Of a stretch of DNA of 64,000 nucleotides, positions 26,335-37,931 are shown piece after piece (position 1 is the first letter of the stretch; each line of letters starts with the position of its first letter). Both the position numbers and the translations under genes were made by a program. This stretch comes from Chloroflexi bacterium TSY. GTDB taxonomy: Bacteria > Chloroflexota > Anaerolineae > Caldilineales > Caldilineaceae. The notes below the pieces were generated by a model. That model ran no database searches and had not been told where the DNA came from. It saw only the letters and a program-made list of their open reading frames with translations. The stretch spans positions 62,001 to 126,000 of the forward strand of contig JAHBNG010000034.1 of NCBI GenBank assembly GCA_019217005.1. Reading direction: 5' to 3'.

Positions 26335-28772
26335 CGAGCTACCTCTACAATGATAGACGAACCATAGCCTGTTCGAGAGTAAATGTGAAAACGTCCTCCG
26401 ACCGCAACGGCTCGTTCTTGCATGATCAGTAATCCCCACCCCTGGCGTTCGGCGGATCCATCCAGCAACGCCGAGGGTATGCCGCAACCGTTGTCAGCAA
26501 TATTCATACATATCGAGCCATCATCCTCTGTCAAAGTAACTGTGACCTGGGTCGCCCGCGCGTGCTTGACCACATTGGTCAAGGCTTCCTGGGCGATGCG
26601 AAACAGGGCCTGCTCTATGGGAGCAGCCAGTCGGGATGTGACGTCTTCGCTCTGAATATCGACAGTGAGTCCGGTCCATGTAACGGTCTCACTTACATAC
26701 GACTTTAACGCTGCGATCAGTCCATAGTCGTCCAACTCCGGTGGACGCAGGCTGACCATCACGCTGCTGACGCGTTCGGTCATCTGTTCAACCAGTGCCA
26801 GCGCATTATCCAGGCGTGCATGAATCTGCCCAGACAGTGGAGACTTCACGCGATCAACCTCAGGCAATCCAGCGAATACCTGCGACCGGACAATGTTCAA
26901 ATTCAGGCTCAGGGCAGTCAAATTCTGGCCTATCTGATCATGTAACTCCTGAGACAATCTCTTTGCTTCGGCTTCTTGCATGTCAGCCATCCGGGTGGTC
27001 AAGGCGCGTAATTGTGCATGTTGCTGTTCGACCTCTTGTAACACCTGGATATACTTCTTTTCGGCAAGCTTGCGCTCGGTGACGTTTCGCACAATGGCAA
27101 TGACTTCATCTTTTCCGACAGGCACGACGCGCGTCTCGGTATAGATCGTTTTTCCCTCTATCTGAAGTTCATATTCATATGCTTGGAGTGTACCCGTTTC
27201 CAGCGCCCGATGACGAGCATTCGCCTGGATCGGTACCAGATCAGCCGGGTAGACCCGATGTGCCTTTTGACCCACACCTCGCTCATCTGCTGCGATCACC
27301 ATCAGGTCCTTTGCTGGTTTGCGGTCGAGGATGGTTCCATCACGATGAAAGTGGACAATCGCATCGGGAATCGCCTCGACAAGCGCTCGGTTGTGTGTTT
27401 CGCTTGTCTGCAGTGCTGCTTCCGCTTGTTTGTACCGAGTGATGTCCGTCACCGTACCGATCATCAATTTGCGCACGTCATGGGTAAAAATCCTGGTCGA
27501 GATTAAGACATCCCGCTTCTCACCATCTTTGCGGATCATTTCCCATTCCTCGCTGCCAATGCGCTCGCTGTACAAAGCTGACTCGATAGACGCAAACGCT
27601 CGCTCGCGATAGGCAAGGTCGGGGTAGAGTACTCCAGGAAATTCGGGTCGCTGGGCCTCTTCCATCGAGTACCCTGTTATCTCTTTCATACGGCGGTTGT
27701 AGACCAAGAAATTCCCTTGCTTGTCGCTCACGGTGATACCGTCACTCGCCAACTCCACCACTGCATTCAGGAAGTCTCGTTCGTGTTGGAGAGTGTCTTG
27801 CATCTGTTTACGTTCCGTGATATCCCGAGCAATGCCTACAATGACAGAGATTTCCCCCTTTGGATCGTATACTGGTGACTTGGTGACCAAATGAATTCGC
27901 TCTTCGCCATCCGCATTCACGACCGATCCTTCTTGCTCGAGGATTGGCTGGCCCGTTTCAAAAATCTGCTGTTCATCGTGATAATATTTTTCAGCTAGTC
28001 TCTGAGGGTAAAAGTCAAAATCTGTCTTGCCGAGCACAGCATTGGGCGCTGCCGCGCCGACTAGAAGCGTATGGGCACTATTGTTGAGGACAAAACGGCT
28101 CTGGGTGTCTTTCACAAAGATGCAATCCGGCAAGTTATCTATCAACGTACGCAGCAAGTTGCGCTCTTGTATGAGAGTATCTGCGGCCTCTTTGTGCTTG
28201 GTAATGTCGTGTACCATCCAGCGCAAAGCTACCTGGCTCCCGTCGATGTCGTACACAATGGCGACCGTTAGATCAGCATAGAAAGGCGCGGCGTTGGAGG
28301 GCTGCATACGGATTTCACAATGTGACATCTGTCCCGCCCTCCCTTGCCGCGCAGTTAGATCAGCCAGCAAGATGCGAAAAGTCTGCAGGTCTTGTGCAGC
28401 CACATAAAGAGTAAGCGGTTGGCCCACCAAGAAACCCTGGCGCACGTTAAACAGGGCCGATGCGGCGCGGTTGGCCTCATAGATCATCCCCGCGAGATCT
28501 GTTACCAAGTATCCATCCGGCGCAAAGTTAAACAAGTCCACGTAGCGCGCCCGTTCGCGCTCCAGGGCTTCCTGGAGTGTAGCCAAGGCTTGATTCTGTT
28601 GATACAGCTCCTCTCCGGTCACCTGCAGTTCGTGTAGAGTGTTGGAAAGTTCACGCAGGGCTTCTTCGAGCAATTCGCTTGTTTCGCCAGACGATTGGTC
28701 ACCATGTTGACGCAGAGTTTGTAATCGTGCGTGGGCGGCATCTATTTGCTCATCAAAGATTTGCGATTTCAT
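26331..28772 (-). CDS. Multi-PAS sensor histidine kinase (NarX/HisKA_3 type)
   Basis: 813 residues, cytoplasmic, with no membrane segment seen. A coiled-coil start (residues 1-75) is followed by four PAS/PAC units at about 80-195, 205-325, 330-455 and 460-575 (for example [20 protein letters not shown] and [20 protein letters not shown]). Then a HisKA_3 dimerisation domain carries the phospho-acceptor His in [19 protein letters not shown], and a HATPase domain carries [13 protein letters not shown] (N box), IADNGCGIP (G1) and [11 protein letters not shown] (G2). It is paired by ATGA overlap with the NarL-type regulator, so it should phosphorylate it. The PAS domains may sense redox, light or small ligands; none is identifiable. 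An RBS-like GAAGGA precedes ATG 28772. Confidence 0.93.
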   Translation of the reverse strand: MKSQIFDEQIDAAHARLQTLRQHGDQSSGETSELLEEALRELSNTLHELQVTGEELYQQNQALATLQEALERERARYVDLFNFAPDGYLVTDLAGMIYEANRAASALFNVRQGFLVGQPLTLYVAAQDLQTFRILLADLTARQGRAGQMSHCEIRMQPSNAAPFYADLTVAIVYDIDGSQVALRWMVHDITKHKEAADTLIQERNLLRTLIDNLPDCIFVKDTQSRFVLNNSAHTLLVGAAAPNAVLGKTDFDFYPQRLAEKYYHDEQQIFETGQPILEQEGSVVNADGEERIHLVTKSPVYDPKGEISVIVGIARDITERKQMQDTLQHERDFLNAVVELASDGITVSDKQGNFLVYNRRMKEITGYSMEEAQRPEFPGVLYPDLAYRERAFASIESALYSERIGSEEWEMIRKDGEKRDVLISTRIFTHDVRKLMIGTVTDITRYKQAEAALQTSETHNRALVEAIPDAIVHFHRDGTILDRKPAKDLMVIAADERGVGQKAHRVYPADLVPIQANARHRALETGTLQAYEYELQIEGKTIYTETRVVPVGKDEVIAIVRNVTERKLAEKKYIQVLQEVEQQHAQLRALTTRMADMQEAEAKRLSQELHDQIGQNLTALSLNLNIVRSQVFAGLPEVDRVKSPLSGQIHARLDNALALVEQMTERVSSVMVSLRPPELDDYGLIAALKSYVSETVTWTGLTVDIQSEDVTSRLAAPIEQALFRIAQEALTNVVKHARATQVTVTLTEDDGSICMNIADNGCGIPSALLDGSAERQGWGLLIMQERAVAVGGRFHIYSRTGYGSSIIVEVAR

Positions 28773-28937
28773 CTAAGATCCTTCGGAAACTTCTTGCATT
28801 TATGTGGGGAGAGCCTTTCCCTATCTTCTTGACGACCCGTCCCTATCCCACCGCTGAGGAGCACGATGATGGAGCGATCTGTGTAGCTTACCACAACAGA
28901 TTCAAAGAGCAGGTCGACGGAGAGGCACTATGGTAAG

Positions 28938-29245
28938 GGGGTGTGCCGTCAGAGTTGATCTAACGCATGTAGCATCTCTTACAGAGGCCTTTGCTCATCA
29001 ACATGATGGATAGGGAGTGTGCCCCAAAGTGTGCAAATGCAGCGATTCTCTGGCTGAGCAGTGTTCATTTACACACTTTGTGGTACACGCTCGTAAATGT
29101 CGACATGATCCATCTGTAGTCGACGCAAACTATCCTCAATCGCATTCATGATGTGGACACTGGACATACTTGAATCGTTCGGACATAGCCCGCCTGTAAT
29201 CAGACGGGGCGACAAACGGACCAACAGCGTCTCTTTCACCTGCCA
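28938..29245 (-). pseudogene. Aldo/keto reductase fragment, interrupted by a 78-bp palindrome
   Basis: On the minus strand, GLCPNDSSMSSVHIMNAIEDSLRRL-QMDHVDIYE matches the conserved aldo/keto reductase segment before the substrate-binding strand. After the palindrome at 29015-29092 the frame resumes as HHVDEQRPL-stop-EMLHALDQL-stop, again family-typical but with TAA and TGA stops. Neither the N- nor the C-terminal catalytic parts are found. It is a decayed remnant directly downstream of a second reductase fragment. Confidence 0.65.
29015..29092. repeat. 78-bp palindromic element, copy 1
   Basis: Begins GAGTGTGCCCCAAAGTGTGC and ends CACACTTTGTGGTACACGCTC-like sequence, giving long imperfect inverted arms. 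The copy at 46577-46874 (opposite orientation) has the same 78 bp plus a 215-bp MITE with its 5-bp duplication. It is inserted in the reductase fragment. Confidence 0.85.
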
Positions 29246-29308
29246 TTTAGACTATAGCGGTTCGCCGACGAAATTCGATATTCAACCGCGTCGTCGTGGT
29301 GAGTTCGA

Positions 29309-29602
29309 TTAGTCAGTCAGGGAAGGCATGTGGATTGCGCTATTTCGTCGCTCGTGCATATTTTCTTCCATAGACCGAGGATAACGATGGGGGAGAAACG
29401 AGATTGTGTTGAGTCGTTCCAACGCATCTCCTTCTAACCGCCAGCCAGCAGCCAGCATGTTATCTTTGGCTTGATCGACTGTTCGAGCTCCAATAATTGC
29501 GCTCGTGATTGTGGGCTGCTCGAGCACCCATCGAGTAGCAACTTGGGCGGGTGTTTTGCCTAACTCTTCAGAAACGTTTAGCAATTCGGAAAGTGTTTTA
29601 TC
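29309..29602 (-). pseudogene. Aldo/keto reductase C-terminal fragment, cut by an IS
   Basis: About 97 codons remain: TLSELLNVSEELGKTPAQVATRWVLEQPTITSAIIGARTVDQAKDNMLAAGWRL. This is the C-terminal NADPH-binding part of the aldo/keto reductase family (PAQVA.RW and IIGAR signatures). It begins exactly at the IS boundary at 29603 and has no upstream catalytic Asp/Tyr/Lys region. The longer open frame that covers it starts inside the IS and is not a real protein. Confidence 0.85.
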
Positions 29603-31099
29603 CTTTACTTTCTGGTAAAGGCTTGAGTGACAAAGGGCAAACCGAAAGGGGCGGAAAAAAGAATCCACCCTGAAAAAACGGGATAAAATGTAAAAATAGT
29701 GCTCGGCTAGTTTAAGCAGCGGCATTGAGGCGGCGATGAGCGAGAACGCCTTTAGGGAAATGGTGTGAAACCGAGGCCTTTTTCCGAAAGTCAGGGTCGA
29801 GTTGGTCAGGAGTTGGAAAAAGAGCACTCGAGAGAACACGGCGCAGCCTGCCGGGAGTGGTTGAGGCTCTCGATCCCAGTAGCCAGTCGGTATGGGAGGA
29901 AGAGAAGCGGCTAAATGGGGAAAGAAGATTGCCAGCCAGCAGCCCCAGTTCAGGTAAGCGGAAACAAGCCTCATCGGCATGAACAAATTGACGATGTAAG
30001 CCAATCATCTGCTTGGAAGCCAAGGGGGGATGTTCAACAGGCCAGCGTTCCAGGTAGACAAGATAAATGGTTTCAGGCTGCAAAGTCATAACGGTCGCCA
30101 AAACCAAAGGTGTGTTGTAGGCCGGATCCTGAATGACGTAAATCGAGTAGGTACGGTTGGCTGTATCCACCTTGGTTGTTCTGGGGACGAGATTGTGCCA
30201 TGCTTGATAGCAAATCAGGCGACCACTATAGAGAAAGCGACCAGACGAGTCCGGAGTTGTAGCCTCGAGTCGCTTTCCTTATAGCTGCGAGAGAGCGGTC
30301 GCACAATATCACCATATTCAGGTGGTCTGCCTTTTTCTTTGCGTTTGGGGAACTCATTGCGGCGCACTGTGCAGTTAATCGCTTCCCGAAGGACAAATCG
30401 GTCTATGCCGCTTTCTAGCATTTCTCTGATTGTAAACCCGGCATCGACCACCGCCACTTCGTCTGACTCCAGTGATTTCTTCGTCTCTGTCAGCAGCTTT
30501 TTCCGAAACTCACTTTCCTTTGTTCCAACCGTGCATCTCATGATTGCCTTGAGCAGTGGCACTCGCTTCCCGCCTATCTCCCCCGAGCTTATCATCACTC
30601 CAAAGATGAGCGCGGCAATGCCCGACGAGCCGTTGAGTTATAGAGTCGGTTCACTTTCCCTTGCAGCTTCGGTCGCCAGAACCCTGTGATATCTATGCTT
30701 TTCACTCGGTACCCTTCTAACTTTTTTGCCTCCCATTCCCCTTTCCACTTCTTCTTGCCACGACCCCAGCAGACTTGTGATATCCCATGATCCATATCGA
30801 AAGCTCCACCAGCTTCGCCGGAGCTCCTCATCTTCAAACCCGCTTTCTTTCAATGCGCTATGGATTGCTCCTCGACTTTTCAGAAACGACCCATTCAGCA
30901 TTGCCCACATCAGACGCATTACATTTACGTTTGTTCCCATCGGCGTTACTTGCAATACATTCATCAGTACTGCTATAGTTATTTCTGGCGCGGTTAGCAT
31001 TCCTTCCTCCTTTTTGGGTTCTCTACCTTTAGGATGAACTGCTAACCGCTTTTTGTCACATTTCTCACCTCATCTCTTTTCTTTTACCAGAAAGTAAAG
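29603..31099 (-). mobile_element. IS with IS4-like transposase, copy 1
   Basis: Ends CTTTACTTTCTGGTAAA (29603) and TTTACCAGAAAGTAAAG (to 31099). It matches 51094-53049 in opposite orientation. No target duplication is evident at either copy, and flanking genes are truncated on both sides. The transposase is broken in several frames. Confidence 0.88.
29712..31000 (-). pseudogene. Degenerate DDE transposase of the 29.6-kb IS
   Basis: Three minus-strand blocks in different frames make up one enzyme. 31000-30638 (MLTAPEITIAVLMNVLQVTP, SIDITGFWRPKLQ) holds the first Asp. 30598-30215 (DEVAVVDAGFTIREMLESG) holds the second. 30170-29712 (ERWPVEHPPLASKQMIGLH, ending RRLNAAA) holds the Glu-containing helix. 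At least two frameshifts occur. The E-R-W-x-V-E-H region supports an IS4-like fold, but I cannot name the family with certainty. Confidence 0.75.
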
Positions 31100-32720
31100 T
31101 AACATTGGTAAACGACTTTTTGATCCGGTTGATCCTAAGATGTGCAGCGCGCAAGTTTTCCCATGTTTGGCGCAGGAGAGCTGCTCGCGGCACGCTGGCA
31201 ATACATGCATCGAACATCTTCTGCCCCTTTTCAGGATCATCATATTCTGTTACATCACACTGTATTAGTTTGGGAACAGTGGTATCTATACAGGCAAAAA
31301 ACTCACTGTCACTGCCAAATTCGTTGCGGCTGCACGCAGTCAGCTCACGCAAACGACCATCGTAACGGTCTTTCACATCTCTAATAGCGCTTTGAAGCTC
31401 ACTCTGTTTACGATCAAATTCCCGGCTGGCTGCCACTTCGTCGTTCTGCCATTCTTTCGCCAACCGGGCCTGTGCAAGTGCGGCATCGTAGATCCCCGTA
31501 TCCGGACTCCCTGGTGCGGTGAGATAAGGACGAGCAGGCGTAAAGCGTGTATCAAATCCAAAGACATTGCGGCCTTCGAGCAGATTTCGCGCGCCTTGAC
31601 GCGTGTCCAAAAGATTGGCGACCATTTCGGCAACCACATCATTGTCTGGACGCGTGCCGCGTTGACAGCGTTGCGCCAACGGACGTGCCGTGAGTCCTCC
31701 CAGGCCAACTAATTGCACAAATTGCGTTGCGGCAGCGTCTCGATATGTGGCTTCTGCTGGGGCGCGACCTTGATCATCTAAATAGCTCTTGCGTACAGCG
31801 ATATGGTGTTGCGCACGCTCCATACCTTCCACTGCCCGCGAGATAAGCGCCCACTCGGCATCGCTATAGAAATCTGAAACGAAACAACCACTACCTAAAG
31901 CAATAGACATGCCTTCTGAGACGGCTTCTTCGGCCAACTTATATTGCTTCACGGCCAACTCAAGCTTACGCACTTCATCACGCACAAACGCCTCACCGCC
32001 GATAATCTCCCCAGCATCAAAGTGGAGTCCCATCGCATCGGCCGTAAACTGCTGTCCAAATATCATGCGTAGATACGCCGCCTCACGCAAGCTTTCACGC
32101 ATCCGAAAGATAAAGTTACATCGATCAATTGTATTCGCGACCACATCTTCTAACGCTGGGTCGCATTCTGCTTGATAATCTGGAACGTTCCGAGTATCCT
32201 TACGAAAGCGATCGCTATCGGCATAGACAGCAAGGTATGCATAAAGGTCTCGTGCCCGGCGGAGTTGACTATCTGCCTGATCAAAGTGCTTTTGCAGTGT
32301 CATCCCTGTATCAGGATCTACAGTGCTAAAACCAGAATTGTAGTCGAACTGGCGGACTAATTGATCAAACCTAGGCTTATCATTGTGGGGAGAGATGTCA
32401 CGGCGGAACTTCTTGTTAGCGTCAAGGAGCTTAAATGCCTCCTTTTCTATTTCCACAAAATCTTCGTATACCAATTCACCAAAGAGAGATACTCGTGGAC
32501 GGTAGATTCGATTTGTATATTCTTCTTCTCCTTCGTCAATCCCGACAGGACTACGTTCCCCATGAAGGAGTAAGTACCGCTCAGAACACGATACAATGGC
32601 CAGCGGATCATCCACATCGGGACAAAGAATGGCTGCACTCGATTGGAGGGCAAGAGTTATCGCCAGCCCCAGCCCCAAAACCACGCCCCCTAAAATAGTA
32701 CGCAGTATAGATTCGTTCAT
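31065..32720 (-). pseudogene. Exported protein of unknown function, 3'-truncated by an IS
   Basis: About 540 residues remain. ILGGVVLGLGLAITLALQSSAA is a signal peptide. The rest is helical and charged with several cysteines (AECDPALED, DRCNFIFRM, GSGCFVSDF, LTACSRNEF, IQCDVTEYD). I recognise no domain. The last 11 codons (TLLSGKRKEMR) are read from the IS end, so the native C-terminus is lost. It lies 15 bp downstream of the split beta-repeat gene and was probably its operon partner; an exported structural or surface assembly is a guess. Confidence 0.7.
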
Positions 32721-33779
32721 GGCAGTATCCTCTTTCTAACGCGGATTGACCAATACCCAGATTAATCCGTCCTTGGCTTCTGAGCTTTCCAGGGCCATAC
32801 CAACTACCGATGCATTGCTGCTTGATTCAGGCAGCTCAGCATTTAATAAGCGAGCACGTCCAGCCTCATCCGAAGTAGTAACTCGTGTGCCAGGCCTGAT
32901 CAGGTCACCTACTTGGCTTACTTTGACCTGAGCCATGCCGTAGGTGACGATGTTAACATATTCACCTGGCTGCGCTGCCCCCTCTTGAGGAACAATATAT
33001 GTAACGACGTTCTTGCCATCTGTGGTCTCTTGAGGTGCTGCACGGCCTTCGACAACACCGAGGATGCTCGTTGCGCCAAATGCTGGAGCAACTTCAACTA
33101 CCGGATGCTCAAGCAAATCTGAACTAGAGATTCCATTGATTGTGACGATAGCTCCAGGTTCTAAGGGTGCGGATGTAGCATTGCGGCCAATAATAGCGGT
33201 TCTACAGTTTTGGCAGTTGCCCTTCACATATACGGTTCCGCCAAACCACCCAGCGTACCCGCCGGTAGTCTTTTCGACCGCCACGCCTGTTCCAGCATTG
33301 CGCACATACATACCCCAGCCTTTCCCATTCTCTGTCTGAAAGGCTGGGCCTGCTTTGATTGCATAGAAGCCCCAGGTTGAGTTTTCTACAAGGACACCAC
33401 TATTGGTTGCATTCTTAACCTTTACACCATTATTGGTTGCGGTGTCTACATAAAAACCTGTACTAGCATTAATAACGCTAATACCGCTCGATTTAGCACT
33501 TTTGATTTTTATACCGTCACGTGAGCTTGCTTCTATTGCCGCATTGGGTCGTAGCGTATTTGCGCTTGTGGCGCTTGTAGCGCTCGTAGCCTTATCTGCC
33601 TGTGTTGCTCTTAAGGCCCAGGGAACAGGGTGAATGCGCTGGCGCGGTAACATTTCAGGATCAGGATCGATGGTTATACCGAGATAGCGACGTGTGGTTG
33701 CCAGTGCATCATTTGAAAGAGGCGTTTCATCACCCAACACCACGGTAAAGAGACCATCTCGTATATTCACGTTTTTTTT

Positions 33780-35533
33780 CAGTTACAGCAAAAGTCGGGT
33801 ACAAATTTATTATGTTGAGTTAGAAGGGGAGTCAGAATCATGACGATTTGTATTTGAAAGAAGAGCAGACTCCCAAGCGATTTCAAGTTCAGAAACGACT
33901 GAATCAAGGTGATGGCAAAAGCGAAAATAATCTTTGCGTTCAGCCAGGATCGAATGTAAACGTTGCCGTTCAAATAAATAAGCGGACCGGTCAACGGATC
34001 GCAGCCGGAAGAGCAATTCGTCTTTGGTTTCAGTCGGATCGACGAAGGCAGCAAAAGAGCCATAGCGAAGGACGAAGTTATTAACACTTTTGCGTCCAGT
34101 GATAAGTCGTTGATTGGTTTCAAGCGGCCAAAGAAGCCCTCCAGGGCATTGTTAGTGGAAGGAAGACCCGAGACATCGTAGCAGACAAAGAGCCCCCACC
34201 AACGGTTGCGAAATGTTGTGTTGATATGCTGAACAATCGAGCGATCTGCGTCATCGAGAGTCGTATCCTGTGTCAGTGCGACTAAATATTGATCAACAGC
34301 TGATGCAACGGAATGAGCAGTGACCTGTACCTGGTCGTCGGCTTGAGAGTCAGGCGACAAAAGCCGTTTGCAAAAACGATGAAAACCAGCAATCTTGATT
34401 AAGCGGGTCAGTAACGGATGCCCCCTTTTTCCTGAGCCCGTAATAATGATGCTTCAATCGTGATTAATTGTTGAACCATCTGTAAGCCACCTAATTCAAA
34501 AGGAGCCAATCCTCTTGTCAATAAAGTGAACCGCAGATAGCGAGTATATTGCAAAAGAACTGCTTTGTAGGGATCGGTTTCCGCCAATTCTCGAACCGTT
34601 TTGTAGACCCGATTCAAAAAGCCACGCAGCTTCTTTTTGAGTTGAGTTTTCATTGTACGGTCAAGCGCATAAGTGAGTCGCCCAGCTTCTTTAATGCAAT
34701 GGAACTGACAAGTCTGATGGGGGCAATTCGGCCACACTTGAGCAACAGCAAGTTGGATGTTTTCCTGGGCGTCACTGATGATGCCCTTGATAGGGATTTC
34801 CCATTCGTTTATCGGTTCCAACAGTGCTGAAACCAGAGTCTTGTGAGTCCCTGATTCCAACACTTCTGCCATCAAAGTGATGTCTAACTGGACTTCTCGA
34901 ACCACATAGAGCGCTGGACTTCCTTTCTCTGGTTGCATCCCATCTATGGAGAGGATTAGTCCGCCCAACCTTTTCCATTTTTTCTGCTGGTTTACTACCT
35001 TCGCTGGCTGTCCAGCTCGCAACAAGGCTAAAAATGTACCGATTAAGTTCAGCACTTGTCTTTCAGATATCGTTATCCGCTCTTTTAGTCCTTTATGGAT
35101 TTCGGCCACTCTTCGTTGATGCCAAAATCGTTGGTATCCTATTTCGACGATTACATCTAACCCATAACCGCATTCGGGTACACCCAACTCTTCTGCTTCT
35201 TGGGAACGATAGACCACTTCTTGCTGCAAGCAGTTCTCATTTTGACACCGATATCCATGACTTACCACATAATATCTGCCCTCCAGTGTTTCCAGATACT
35301 TATGCCATAATTTATAGCTTCTTTTCAGTTTGCTTTTGCAGTTCGGACAGCGCTTCTTTGTTGGTCGGTAGTATCGTTTCTCTACCTGCTTCTCCTTCTT
35401 TTTGCGCATTTTTCCGGACCTCCTTGGCCTCTCCTATTCTAGCCTTTTCTTCCGGAGGTCTTCAATTTATCTCTTTTTGGTCGCAATCATTTACTTGTCA
35501 TAATATTTCTGTACCCGACTTTTGCTGTAACTG
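33780..35533 (-). mobile_element. IS with two-frame DDE transposase, copy 2
   Basis: Same ends as copy 1 (CAGTTACAGCAAAAGTCGGG). Flanked by T8 (33772-33779) and T7 (35534-35540), a target duplication within an A/T tract of the interrupted gene. It is 52 bp shorter than copy 1 because of a 51-bp deletion near 34366 and a 1-bp deletion near 34119. Confidence 0.92.
33810..35409 (-). pseudogene. Transposase of IS copy 2, C-terminal half frameshifted
   Basis: The N-terminal frame (35409-34408) encodes the same 333 residues as copy 1. The C-terminal frame loses 17 codons by deletion. It then meets a 1-bp deletion in the stretch encoding GRLKTNQRLI, so the segment after the catalytic Glu (34016-33810) is out of frame. 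This copy should be inactive but could still be mobilised by copy 1. Confidence 0.85.
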
Positions 35534-35834
35534 TTTTTTTGACTTCTTCGTGGAGTACAGTGCCCTCCAGTACCGCATTGTAAATGCGAAACGTCATCGT
35601 ATACGTGCCGCTTTCAACAACCGTTCCATCCTGGTTGTAAAGTGTGCCTTGATAATTGAACGTACGTTCAATTGCATTGACGACAGCAGCTTCAACCTGC
35701 TGGTCAGAAGTCGCCTCTTGCTGTTGCGGCGCTCCAAGTACACTTGGTATATATGGTAATAAACTAATGATCAGCGCAATCGATGCAATGAGCATGGCAA
35801 GAATTCCAAATATATTAGCACGAAAGTTAGACAT

Positions 35835-36264
35835 AGATTGCTCCTTCATTTGTTGCAGTATGTCTCTATCCAGCAGAGCTCTATGTAGTCTTCAAAATTC
35901 GGACCAAAATTGAGATTTGAGGGAACGGCAACAAATACAGTAAGGCTTTTCCAGAAATTAAACTGTCCAATTCGAATGTACACATCAGAAAATCAACACT
36001 ACATTACGCTTTGATTATATCACATCTAAGTGACGACCCTCTTCTTGATGCCTCCATTTGGAATATATTTTGCAATGAATGTGATTATCACGGCATTGAC
36101 TTCTACGTCAACTATAGTGTGCTGCTGCGATGAACAACCTTTTCATCATGAGCCGATTTGTTCCCGTTCTTTCCAGCAATTGGTGAAATGGTCTCCTATA
36201 CTGCTGATGACGAGCTGCTCATTCGTGGAGCGCTCAATTAGCTACTTGGTCGTAGAAAAGGAGA
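35835..36264. other. Divergent intergenic region
   Basis: About 430 bp between the minus-strand beta-repeat gene and the plus-strand gene at 36265. It is AT-rich, with no coding sequence or repeat that I can recognise. It probably carries promoters for both directions. An AGGAG site lies just before 36268. Confidence 0.4.
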
Positions 36265-36705
36265 TTGATGATGCATAATTTAACGAACGCTACACACAGC
36301 AATTCCAACTGTAACATATCCAATAGAACAACTATTTTGAAATTCCTCTTGGTCGGATTGATCGTGTCGGTCGCAGTGATGCTTCCCTTCTCAGCCCGCG
36401 CACAGACAATTATCTCGGTCGCGGGGGATGGTACATACAGCACTCCAGACATTACCATCCAAAGTGGAGATGAGGTAGTTTGGGAATTCCCTGATAGACG
36501 GCGTTCTATCGTCCGCCTGGTTGGAAGTGAGGCAACATCACCAACCTGTGAAGATTTCGACAGTTATCACGAAGGTGATGTCAATGAATTCACTGGTCCC
36601 ATGCCCCTGGCGGCTTCCGGAATCTTTGCGCTCGGTCCAAAGGATGCCAGTTTAAGCGTGGTGCACATAGACGATGCGGATACTAAGGCTAAACCAAAAA
36701 AATAA
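36265..36705 (+). pseudogene. Exported cupredoxin-like N-terminal fragment, cut by an IS
   Basis: The signal peptide ILKFLLVGLIVSVAVMLPFSARAQ is followed by TIISVAGDGTYSTPDITIQSGDEVVWEF, the beta-sandwich opening of plastocyanin/cupredoxin-like domains, though no copper ligands are clearly placed. After about 135 native residues the frame runs into the left end of the ISAzo13-type element and stops. The frame and position suggest that the sequence at 38099 onward is the continuation of the same gene (DDADT joining to CRNNPFLISHGDN). This is inferred and not proven. Confidence 0.6.
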
Positions 36706-36709
36706 ATAA

Positions 36710-37924
36710 TTATACGCGAACGAGAGAATGGAGAGGGGGAATAAGGACAAACCATTTTTCTAAACCAGGTAAACGTTGGAAGCGTTGTTCCAAACAGTCC
36801 ATCTCTTTCTGAGTGAGTTTGACGCCGGTCTCATAAAGAGTGGAATTCAGGTGAACGAAGGGTTGTAGTTGGTTAAAGCGAAAAGAACGGGCAAAATTGA
36901 GAACGGTCTCAAGAGAATCGAGAAGAGAACCGTTCCAGTGTTTTTCAAGATGGCCCCAAACCCGTTCGATGGGGTTGTATTTACTGTGATAAGGAGGGTA
37001 GCAGGCGAGCTGAATAGAGAGACGATAGTGCTCAACAAACTGAGTGAGACGATACATAAACTGAGTCCGACGGGTATGATTTTCGGGACCATTGTCCTGA
37101 TTGATCACGAGGGTCTTGACGTGAGGAAAGTGTTCACGTACGCTTTCCCAAAATCAATCAGGCAGTCGACAATACAGTCACTCGTCACTTTCGACTGAGT
37201 CAAGTAAAGAAAGAGTTCCTTGGTTGAAGGGAGGTAAATGCCAAAGGAGTGACTTTCTCGGTCTTCTTATCTTGAAAGTCATGATCGAGCGCTTTGACAA
37301 CCACTCGACTTATCCCTTCTCTCGAGAAACGGTCAAGTAAAATCGTCGCTTTGGCATCCCAAGAGGCGCAGAACCGTCTCGTCTGCATCCGCTTCTTGAT
37401 TGATCTGATGAATTCTATCAAAGATCGCATCGGTCTCTGGGATCTTTTTCACTGGTTGACTTTTTTTGACCCGGTTTGAGCCATAGCCTAACTCATTGAG
37501 CTTCAAGCGGATGGCCTCTTCGCCAGGCAATTCCTCATCTGTGTATCCTTTCTGCTCGATGAGCTGGGTACGCGTTTCGGCGGCGGTTAGTCGAGTGTAC
37601 AATTGGGGGGGTTCGAAAGGTGGGATCGGTCTGGCTGAATTGATCGGCGATTTCAACCATATCGGCCAGTAAAGTGGGGATATGGTCTTCGGCTTTTTTG
37701 CGACCACGTCGGTGGCTTTGGTCGACATAACAGAAGCCGCCTTCTAGTTCTTCCAGGGCTTTGGCTATCGTCGCCCGATTCCAGCCCAACTCTCGTTCTG
37801 CTTTCGTCGGACTCCCTTCGCATATCGTTTTGACCGTTTGGGCCATGAAGTGCCTTCTTTCGTATCCACTTAACATGGCCTTCGTCTCTTTCAAGACTTC
37901 AACCATTTCTGGCGAGATTGTCAT
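36710..37924 (-). pseudogene. ISAzo13-family transposase, multiply frameshifted
   Basis: Consecutive frames give the family's order. First MLSGYERRHFMAQTVK and LGWNRATIAKALEELEGG (helix-turn-helix, 37924-37620), then PGEEAIRLKLNELGYG. Next comes SWDAKATILLDRFSREG (DDE region), then VINQDNGPENHTRRTQFMYRL (second Asp) and YHSKYNPIERVWGHLEKHW (Glu) to the stop at 36710. At least three frameshifts are present, so it is inactive. The MITE at 37932 separates the start codon from the rest of the element's promoter side. Confidence 0.85.
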
Positions 37925-37931
37925 TTTTGCT

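Larger units (their letters stand above)
32736..35834 (-). pseudogene. Secreted repeat (beta-helix-like) protein split by IS copy 2
   Basis: The 5' part (35834-35541) starts MSNFRANIFGILAMLIAS after a clear AAGGAG site. It has one hydrophobic export segment and then NYQGTLYNQDGTVVESGTYTMTFRIYNA, the opening domain typical of such surface proteins. The IS (33780-35533) sits in its A8 tract. With it removed the frame reads EEVKKNVNIRDGLFTVVLG and continues to 32736. The middle has repeated GI-KI-x-A-x-x-SGISV and GVKVKNATNSGVLVEN units suggesting a right-handed beta-helix. The C-terminal domain (GAIVTINGISSSDLL, YVNIVTYGMAQVKVS, GLIWVLVNPR) occurs on phage-tail-fibre-like and bacterial surface proteins. 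Ancestral length is about 440 residues. Role in adhesion is inferred. Confidence 0.85.

Noticed and set aside
29309..30004. 231-residue open frame as an intact reductase
   Set aside because: Its first about 130 codons are antisense or off-frame IS sequence; only the last about 97 codons match the family.
31065..31098. C-terminal TLLSGKRKEMR tail as native sequence of the exported protein
   Set aside because: It is encoded by the inverted repeat of the IS, so it is an accidental tail.
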